A stretch of DNA of 19,488 nt from DATECU01 sp035286745 (lineage in GTDB: Bacteria; Acidobacteriota; Vicinamibacteria; Fen-336), in contig DATECU010000056.1 of the NCBI GenBank assembly GCA_035286745.1, positions 1-19,488 of the forward strand. Direction: 5' to 3'. A program made the position numbers and the translations under genes. The notes under the pieces were generated by a model. It had not been told where the DNA came from. It was given only the letters and a program-made list of their open reading frames with translations, and did no database searches. This document shows positions 14,463 through 19,488 of the stretch, in pieces; position 1 is the stretch's first letter, and every line of letters starts with the position of its first letter.

Positions 14463-15704
14463 GTGCGCATCGGAATCGTCGGTCTAGGACTCGGCCTGGG
14501 GCGAACTGGCGGGGTCCAGGTGTACCTGCGGGAGCTGCTGCGGGCGCTGGCTGCCCACGGAGACGCGGGAGACGAGTACCTGCTGGTGGCCAGCGAGGAG
14601 GAGGCCGCCCTGGCCCCCGCGGAAACCGCCGGCCGGATCGGCCTACTGCGCCTGGCCGGTGCCTCCCCGTCCTCCGCCCGCCGCCGCCTGACCACGCTGG
14701 CCAAGCTGATTCCCGGTCTGCCGCTGCCCCCCGATCCTCTCGCCCGTGCGCTTGATGCGTTAGGCCTAGATCTCCTTCACTTTCCCGGCACCCGGGTCCA
14801 CCCCTTTCCCCGATCCACACCCTTCACCCTCACCTTCTTCGACTTGCAGGAACGGTTCCTGCCCGGCTTCTTCTCCTGGCGGGAGCGGCTGGCCCGGGAG
14901 GCCGACAACCGGCGGGCCCTGGCGATGGCCCGTTCGGTGCTCGCACCCACCCGCTTCACCGCCGGCTGTCTGGAAGACGCCTACCGTGGTGTGGCGGCAA
15001 AGCTGGCGGTGGTGCCGGTGGGCGTCAGCGACCGGTTCCTGCCCACGCCGGACCCGGGCGAGGGGGAGCGCTTGCGCGCCCGGTACCGGGTGCCGGCCGG
15101 CAGCTACGTCTTCTACCCGGCCAACCCCTGGCCCCACAAGAACCACCGGCGGCTCTTCGAGGCCGTGCGCCTGGCCGGCCAGCGCCTCCGCCTGGGCTTG
15201 CCCGTCGTCTGTACCGGGAGGCTTCAGGGCGAGCAGCGCTCGCTGGCCAACCTAGCGCAGGGGGCCGGCCTGGCCTCCGAGCAGCTCCGGGACCTCGGCT
15301 TCGTGGCCGAAGAGGACCTCCCGGCCCTCTACCGGTCGGCTCGACTGCTGGCCTTCCCTTCGCTGTTCGAAGGCTTCGGGATGCCGCTCCTCGAGGCCAT
15401 GGCCTGCGGCTGCCCGGTCGCCAGCTCGACCGCGAGCTGCCTGCCCGAGGTGGGCGGAGACGCCGCCCGCTTCTTCGACCCCGGGAGCCCGGCGGCCATC
15501 GCCGAGGCCCTGGCCGAGGTCTGGGAGGAGGGCCCGCCGCGCCGCAGCCTGATCGAGCGGGGCCTGGCCCGCGCCGAGAGCATGCGTTGGGTGCGGGTGA
15601 TGCCGGCACTGCTCCGCGCCTACCGCAGTGCAGGATCGAGCGCGGACTCGCGGCCGGGTCCCTCAGCCAGCCACAGCTCGAGCATCAGAAGCGTGAACAA
15701 CTGA
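14463..15704 (+). CDS. GT4 family glycosyltransferase
   Basis: A 413-residue GT-B enzyme with GTG start at 14463. The N-terminal half has the glycine-rich opening GLGLGLGRTGGVQVYL and the LDLLHFPGT strand. The C-terminal half has YPANPWPHKNHRRLFEAV (218-235), CTGRLQ, and the GT4 EX7E motif EGFGMPLLE at 303-311, followed by MACGCPV. HKN after PANPW is characteristic of mannosyl/rhamnosyl-like transferases. Family members transfer from NDP-sugars with retention. The last 28 codons run antisense to the 3' end of the asparagine-synthase-like gene and end in a low-complexity serine-rich tail, suggesting that an earlier stop was lost. TACTCT lies eight bases before the GTG, with no Shine-Dalgarno between, so initiation may be leaderless. 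A decayed copy of its 5' end lies at 13467. Confidence 0.93.
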   Translation: MRIGIVGLGLGLGRTGGVQVYLRELLRALAAHGDAGDEYLLVASEEEAALAPAETAGRIGLLRLAGASPSSARRRLTTLAKLIPGLPLPPDPLARALDALGLDLLHFPGTRVHPFPRSTPFTLTFFDLQERFLPGFFSWRERLAREADNRRALAMARSVLAPTRFTAGCLEDAYRGVAAKLAVVPVGVSDRFLPTPDPGEGERLRARYRVPAGSYVFYPANPWPHKNHRRLFEAVRLAGQRLRLGLPVVCTGRLQGEQRSLANLAQGAGLASEQLRDLGFVAEEDLPALYRSARLLAFPSLFEGFGMPLLEAMACGCPVASSTASCLPEVGGDAARFFDPGSPAAIAEALAEVWEEGPPRRSLIERGLARAESMRWVRVMPALLRAYRSAGSSADSRPGPSASHSSSIRSVNN

Positions 15705-17536
15705 CGCGAGTAGTCGCCGCGTCCTTCGCTGTGCGCCCGGATCAAGCGGTCCACCGCCTGGGGGCGGAAGATGCCGCGGGTCCGCACCGTGTCCGGACCA
15801 AGGTGCTGGTCGAGGAGCGGCCGCAGCGGGCCTCGCAACCAGGGCCCCAGCGGTACGTTGAAGCCGTGCTTGGGGCGCCGGGCCGCCTCCGGGAGGTTCC
15901 TCTCCAGGGCGCGCCGCAACACCAGCTTGCCGATGCCGCCCCGGATCTTCAGTCGCCCGGGGAGGCGCAAGGCCCATTCCACAAAGCCCCGGTCCAAGAA
16001 CGGCACCCGCGCCTCCAGCCCCGCCCCCATCGTCATGCGATCGACCTTGGTCAGCATCTCCCCCGGCAGGCTGCTGACGAGATCCGCCCGCAGCCGGCGG
16101 TTGACGGGGCTGGCCCCCAGTGCGGCGTCGAAGCCGCGGCGCACCGGGTTTAGGGCCCAGGCCGCCTCCGCCGCCGGATGCCACGCCGGCTGCAACAGGC
16201 TGAGCAGCTCCTGGGGGGTGAATGCGGAGACCAGTTCCGCATAACGCTCAGCGGGGTGGAAGACCTGCCGCCGCAGGCGGTGTGCCAACTGGGCCAGAAG
16301 CCCCGGGCCTCCGGAGCGGGCGCCGCGCAGGCTGCGCACCCCGGTGAGCGCCAGGCCTCGAATCAGCGCGCCGGCGCTGGCGCCAGCCCCCAGCTCAGGC
16401 TGGTGGCGCCAGGGATAGCCGGCCAGGATCTCGTCGGCGCCGTCGCCGGTGAGCACCACCTTGACCCGCTCGCGAGCGAAAGCGGCCAGCCGACAAAGGG
16501 CCAGCGAGGAGGAGATGGCGAAGGGCTCGCCCGCCAAACGCATTAGGGTCGGAAGCGAGGCGAGAAGATCCTCGGGCGCCAGCACCAGTTCGTGGTGCAG
16601 CGTCCCCAGCGCGTTGGCCACTTGACGGGCCGCCGGGCCTTCGTCGGCTCGGGCGGCGTCTGGAAAGCGAATGGTGAAGGTCTCCGCCGGCCCTTGCCTC
16701 AGCCGCACCAGGCTCTGGGCCACTCCGGTGGAGTCGAGCCCGCCGCTCAGGAACGTCCCCACCGGCACATCGGCCACCAGGTGGCTGGAAACCGCCGCTG
16801 TCAGCCGCTCCCTCAGCTCGTCACCGGCCGCTTCCAGCGAGTAGCCCTCGTCCTCGGCTGTCTGGGGCGGCACCCAGTAGCGGCTGGTGGTCGCCACCTC
16901 ATCCCTGACCGACATCCGCTCTCCCGGCCCCAGCTTGCGGCAGCCGGCGAGAATGCAGGCATCGTCAGGCACGCTCGATTGGTATAGGAAGTGGGCGAGA
17001 CCAACTGGATCGACTCTGCGCGGCAGCCAGGGCAGCGCCAGCAGGGCTCCGATCTCGGATGCGAACGCCAGCGCGCCCTGGTGCCAGGCGAAGTAGAGCG
17101 GCTTGATGCCCAAGCGGTCGCGCACCAGCAGCAGGTGCCGGCGCCTCGAGTCCCAGAGGGCGAAGGCGAACATGCCGTCGATGTCCAGGACCAGGTCGTC
17201 GCCCTTTTCCTCATAGAGGTGGACCAGCACCTCGGTGTCGGTGCGGGACCGAAAGCGATGGCCCCGAGTCTCCAGCCAGCTCCTGACGCCGCCGAAACCG
17301 TAGAGCTGGCCGTTGTAGGCGACCGCCACCGTGCCGTCCTCGTTGGTCAGGGGCTGGCGTCCGGCGGGGGAGAGGTCCAGGATGGCCAGCCGCCGGTGGG
17401 CGAGCCCGAACGAGCCGTCGATCAGGAAGCCCTCATCGTCGGGACCCCGATGGGCGAGCGCCGCGGCCATCCGCCTCAGGTCCGCCGGGTCGACCGGCTT
17501 CCCCCCAGGGTTCAGGATGCCCGCAATGCCGCACAT
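15620..17536 (-). CDS. Asparagine synthase-like glutamine amidotransferase (AsnB family)
   Basis: A 638-residue class II amidotransferase. The start MCGIAGILNP gives nucleophile C2. HRGPDDEG at 29-36, R49, and the substrate pocket YNGQLYG at 74-80 follow, where the family standard is NGEIYN, so the glutamate is Q77 here. TDTEVLVHLYEEKG has D100, and FASEIGALL ends the glutaminase domain. The synthetase domain has the PP-loop SGGLDST at 264-270, VLTGDGADEILAGYPW and MTKVDRMTMGAGLEARVPFLD, all intact. The ending FTLLMLELWLAEG is the usual one for this branch. In surface-glycan loci such enzymes often amidate uronic acids rather than make asparagine, which fits the acetamido-uronic acid genes nearby; free asparagine synthesis is the alternative. 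Its 3' end overlaps the convergent GT4 by 85 bp. Confidence 0.92.
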   Translation of the reverse strand: MCGIAGILNPGGKPVDPADLRRMAAALAHRGPDDEGFLIDGSFGLAHRRLAILDLSPAGRQPLTNEDGTVAVAYNGQLYGFGGVRSWLETRGHRFRSRTDTEVLVHLYEEKGDDLVLDIDGMFAFALWDSRRRHLLLVRDRLGIKPLYFAWHQGALAFASEIGALLALPWLPRRVDPVGLAHFLYQSSVPDDACILAGCRKLGPGERMSVRDEVATTSRYWVPPQTAEDEGYSLEAAGDELRERLTAAVSSHLVADVPVGTFLSGGLDSTGVAQSLVRLRQGPAETFTIRFPDAARADEGPAARQVANALGTLHHELVLAPEDLLASLPTLMRLAGEPFAISSSLALCRLAAFARERVKVVLTGDGADEILAGYPWRHQPELGAGASAGALIRGLALTGVRSLRGARSGGPGLLAQLAHRLRRQVFHPAERYAELVSAFTPQELLSLLQPAWHPAAEAAWALNPVRRGFDAALGASPVNRRLRADLVSSLPGEMLTKVDRMTMGAGLEARVPFLDRGFVEWALRLPGRLKIRGGIGKLVLRRALERNLPEAARRPKHGFNVPLGPWLRGPLRPLLDQHLGPDTVRTRGIFRPQAVDRLIRAHSEGRGDYSRQLFTLLMLELWLAEGPGRESALDPALR

Positions 17537-17566
17537 GCGGCGGCATTGTGGGAGTCACGGCGCCGA

Positions 17567-17777
17567 AACGCAACCACCGCAACGCAACCACAGAGGCACA
17601 GAGCGCCGGGCGCAACGACGAATCCACCAAAAAGACACAAAGGACGCGAAGAACGAAACCCGAAGTGGAGGGGACGGCGATCGGCAGCAATCAGCAGTCA
17701 GCTCCGGCAGGCTGCAGCGCGCCCCAACCTCTCGCCGACTGTCGTAGCTGAAAGCTGATCGCCGATCGCTGACCGCT
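17567..17777 (-). repeat. Composite intergenic repeat, copy 2
   Basis: This fills most of the 288-bp gap between the GT4 at 17825 and the asnB-like gene, read on the minus strand like those genes. It contains the same two words as copy 1 at 11638-11736: 17746-17777 (29 of 32 bases shared) and ACCACAGAGGCACAGAG at 17587-17603. It also has an AACGCAACCAC word twice (17567-17577, 17581-17591; period 14) and an A-rich unit with AAAGACACAAAGGACGCGAA around 17631-17650. No coding frame is convincing. Its sense strand is pyrimidine-biased at this end, unlike the surrounding genes. Words of this kind occur, to my memory, as dispersed intergenic repeats in unrelated bacterial genomes. Confidence 0.72.
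17675..17771. repeat. Imperfect inverted repeat inside copy 2
   Basis: The left arm 17675-17703 (GGCGATCGGCAGCAATCAGC core) and the right arm 17746-17771 (GCTGATCGCCGATCGC core) are imperfect reverse complements, with one three-base gap and a few mismatches, around a loop of about 42 bases. The transcript could fold into a stem-loop. Copy 1 has only one such arm. Confidence 0.6.
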
Positions 17778-17824
17778 ACCACATGCGACGCAGGGCCGAG
17801 CGGAGGGCGGTTCGTTCGGCACGC

Positions 17825-18991
17825 CTAGCGCCTGAGCAACAGCGACAAGGCGTCGGCGCAACGGGGGAGCCAGCGGCTCCGGCGGCGGGGGACCGACAGC
17901 AGGCCCTGGTAGAAGGCGTCGAGCCGTCTCATCTCCTGGGGCAGCAAAGCGACCTCGTGCACCCGCGCCAGGGCCCGCTCGGCCAGAGCCCGGGCGAGGC
18001 CCGCGTTCTCCAGCACTTGGAGGGTGGCGGCCGCGATCGCAGAGGGAGCGAAGTCGGCGAGCAGCACGTGCTCCCCGTCCGTCACCACCTCCTGGTATGC
18101 GGTCAGGCGACCCAGCACCAGCGGGGCCTGGCAGGCCATGGCCTCGAACAACGACTGCGGAAGCCCGTCCGAGCCGGGCACCGCCACCACCACATCCGCC
18201 AGCGAGTAGAGACCGGGCATCTCGGCCTGTGGGACCTGGCCCAGGAACCGCACCACCCCCTTGAGGCCCAGGCTCGCGATATCCTCTCCCAACCTGGTGC
18301 GATAGGCGGGGACCTCGCCGTACTCGGTGAGCAGCAGGCGGGCCCCGGGAACCCGCTTCAGGATCTCGGGGAGCGCCTGCACGATCAAGTGGATGTTGTA
18401 GCGCGGGTCGAGCAGGCGGGGGCTCAGGATGACCCGGGCCTCCGGCGGCAGGCCCAAGCGCTCGCGCCAGGCCGACGCGCCAGCCGGATCGCGGCGAAAG
18501 ACCCCGGGATCGACTCCCCAGCGCAGGGTCTCGACCCGGGCCGCGATAGGTCCCCAGTTCCCGAGCGCCAAACGCAAGGTCTGGGACTTGACCAGCAGCA
18601 GATCCGCTTCTTGCAGGACGCGACGGGTGGCCCGACGCTCCAGGGCCAAGAGCCCGCCCGGGTGCTGCTCAGGCAGGACGTCGCCGCCCATCACCGTTAC
18701 CGCCAGCGGATGCAGACCGGACAGCAGGGCCAGGCTCCCCAGCTTGCCGCCGGCGTAGTGGAGGTGCAGCAGGTCGGGGCGGAAGGAACGGAGGTCGCTC
18801 AGAAACCCACGGGTCGCCCGCGCGGCCTCGGTCAAGCCCCGGGGCAAGGGTCGCGTGCACACCTCGACACCGGGGGCGGGGAGGACCTCGCCCAACGTGA
18901 CCAAACGAACCTGGTGGCCGAGAGCCGCCGCAGCCGAGCTGCGCGCCACCACGTGGACCGAGCGCCCGTTGCCGACGGCCGCGATTCTCAC
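17825..18991 (-). CDS. GT4-like glycosyltransferase
   Basis: A 388-residue GT-B protein with GTG start at 18991, overlapping the upstream methyltransferase stop by four bases (GTGA), so the two are translationally coupled. The N-terminal half contains FRPDLLHLHYAGGKLG (70-85) and AVTVMGGDVLP (97-107). The C-terminal half contains ILSPRLLDPRYNIHLIVQAL (188-207), RFLGQVPQAEMPGLYSLADV (248-267), and a modified EX7E motif: SDGLPQSLFEAMACQAPLV has D275 in place of the first glutamate and keeps E283. The Asp form occurs in other GT4 members and does not by itself imply loss of function. It probably adds a sugar to the surface glycan. It is the gene before the composite repeat and the asnB-like gene. 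Confidence 0.88.
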   Translation of the reverse strand: MRIAAVGNGRSVHVVARSSAAAALGHQVRLVTLGEVLPAPGVEVCTRPLPRGLTEAARATRGFLSDLRSFRPDLLHLHYAGGKLGSLALLSGLHPLAVTVMGGDVLPEQHPGGLLALERRATRRVLQEADLLLVKSQTLRLALGNWGPIAARVETLRWGVDPGVFRRDPAGASAWRERLGLPPEARVILSPRLLDPRYNIHLIVQALPEILKRVPGARLLLTEYGEVPAYRTRLGEDIASLGLKGVVRFLGQVPQAEMPGLYSLADVVVAVPGSDGLPQSLFEAMACQAPLVLGRLTAYQEVVTDGEHVLLADFAPSAIAAATLQVLENAGLARALAERALARVHEVALLPQEMRRLDAFYQGLLSVPRRRSRWLPRCADALSLLLRR

Positions 18992-19488
18992 GATCTCCGG
19001 TAGCGCTCGAACCAGTAGGGCCGCTTCGCCAGCGGGCGGGAGAGGCCGGGCGGCGGCGGCGTCCTGGAGGCGCGCAGAAACACCTCGCTGCTCTCCAGCG
19101 TGCGCAGCAGGTGGGGAAAGCCCAGCTCGCTCAGCCAGCTCTCCACGGTGGCGTGGGCGAAGCTGTCGTTGATGGCCGGTGAGAGCAGGTCGAAGGTCTG
19201 GTGGACGTCCCGCCTGGGGAACAGGCGGGCCAGGGCCGCCTTCTTGGCCGCGAACGGCAGCGGAAAGAGGAGCACTCTCAACATCGCCAGGGCTACGCGA
19301 TAGGCGGGAGGGCGAAGCCCGTAGAGGTAGAGGAAGAGGAAGCCGCTCTCGGTGAGAAGCGGCGCCAGGTTGCCAAGGGCCCGCCTGGTGTCGCCGGTGT
19401 GATGGAGCACGCCAAACGAGTAGATGAGGTCGAAGCGGCGGCGGGCAAGAGCCGGCGGCGGATCCAGAAGGTCGACTTCGAGGGTCTC
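18988..19488 (-). CDS. Class I SAM-dependent methyltransferase (5' end beyond window)
   Basis: The minus-strand frame is open from the right edge at 19488 to the TGA at 18988, giving 166 residues without a start. A shorter frame starting at 19410 is only a fragment, because the codons before it encode the core of the fold: FDLIYSFGVLHHT, the motif III-like region of SAM methyltransferases at about residues 19-31 of the visible part. The residues before it (ETLEVDLLDPPPA) probably belong to motif II. The helical part (LGNLAPLLTESGFLFLYLYG, then the LFPRRDVHQTFDLLSPAIN region) is of the Methyltransf_11/23 type. The SAM-binding GxGxG loop lies outside the window. The acceptor is probably a sugar or a lipid-linked intermediate. 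It overlaps the start of the GT4 gene. Confidence 0.85.
   Translation of the reverse strand, partial: ETLEVDLLDPPPALARRRFDLIYSFGVLHHTGDTRRALGNLAPLLTESGFLFLYLYGLRPPAYRVALAMLRVLLFPLPFAAKKAALARLFPRRDVHQTFDLLSPAINDSFAHATVESWLSELGFPHLLRTLESSEVFLRASRTPPPPGLSRPLAKRPYWFERYRRS

Noticed and set aside
14422..14820. Longer start for the minus-strand GT2
   Set aside because: The extra 133 residues are antisense to the divergent GT4 and have no GT2 similarity; the fold begins right after ATG 14421.
17545..17573. Possible minus-strand promoter before the asnB-like gene (TTGCGT, 17 bases, CACAAT)
   Set aside because: Each hexamer matches only three or four consensus bases, and the -35 falls inside the repeat; not strong enough to list as a feature.
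17567..17591. CRISPR-like direct repeats
   Set aside because: Only two copies of an 11-base word with a 14-base period; no spacer structure and no cas genes.

Overview
The window is very GC-rich, densely coded bacterial chromosome (about two thirds G+C by eye). The mix is a CarD-type RNA polymerase regulator, an IHF/HU protein, a LytS/LytTR two-component pair, a DUF4388 (PATAN) + PilZ pair and a large glycan gene set. This fits an Acidobacteriota-like (for example Thermoanaerobaculia/Holophagae) or Myxococcota-like organism. That placement is inference from gene content; there is no rRNA or other marker here to settle it. I see no phage, transposase, CRISPR array, tRNA or rRNA.

Layout. (1) 1-1686, minus strand: a LytS-type membrane histidine kinase and its LytTR response regulator, joined as TGA-ATG; the regulator runs off the left edge. 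(2) 1810-3438, plus: a probably exported M14-family zinc carboxypeptidase-like protein, divergent from the kinase. (3) 3662-4731, plus: two DNA/RNAP-associated proteins (CarD-like, IHF-like), each with a recognisable sigma70-type promoter; a hairpin follows carD. (4) 4923-6485, plus: DUF4388/PATAN protein, PilZ protein and a small helical-repeat protein, tightly packed. (5) 6496-12317, plus: two polytopic membrane proteins overlapping by ATGA, a membrane-anchored GT2, a Gfo/Idh/MocA dehydrogenase (WbpB/WlbA-like) and a hexapeptide N-acetyltransferase (WbpD/WlbB-like). The last two belong to the UDP-2,3-diacetamido-uronic acid pathway. (6) 12333-13430, minus: a predicted lipoprotein, convergent with the acetyltransferase. 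(7) 13467-13600, plus: a broken 5' fragment of a GT4 gene resembling the intact GT4 at 14463. (8) 13648-14421 minus GT2 and 14463-15704 plus GT4, divergent. (9) 15620-19488, minus: a methyltransferase (cut by the right edge), a GT4 overlapping it by GTGA, a 288-bp gap holding a composite repeat, and an asparagine-synthase-like amidotransferase whose 3' end overlaps the GT4 of block 8 tail to tail.

How it works together: blocks 5-9 look like part of a surface polysaccharide/O-antigen locus that makes and assembles an acetamido-uronic acid-containing glycan, with possible amidation (AsnB-like) and methylation. The PilZ protein just upstream has both c-di-GMP motifs intact, so second-messenger control of glycan production is a reasonable hypothesis, but only that.

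The least ordinary features are a composite intergenic repeat present twice in the same orientation relative to transcription and each time just upstream of a glycan gene, the GT4 fragment, and the PATAN-PilZ-helical-repeat cassette. No intergenic stretch exceeds 300 bases. The larger ones are 17537-17824 (repeat), 3439-3661 (carD promoter, otherwise nothing recognised), 13431-13647 (GT4 fragment) and 4732-4922 (candidate promoter).
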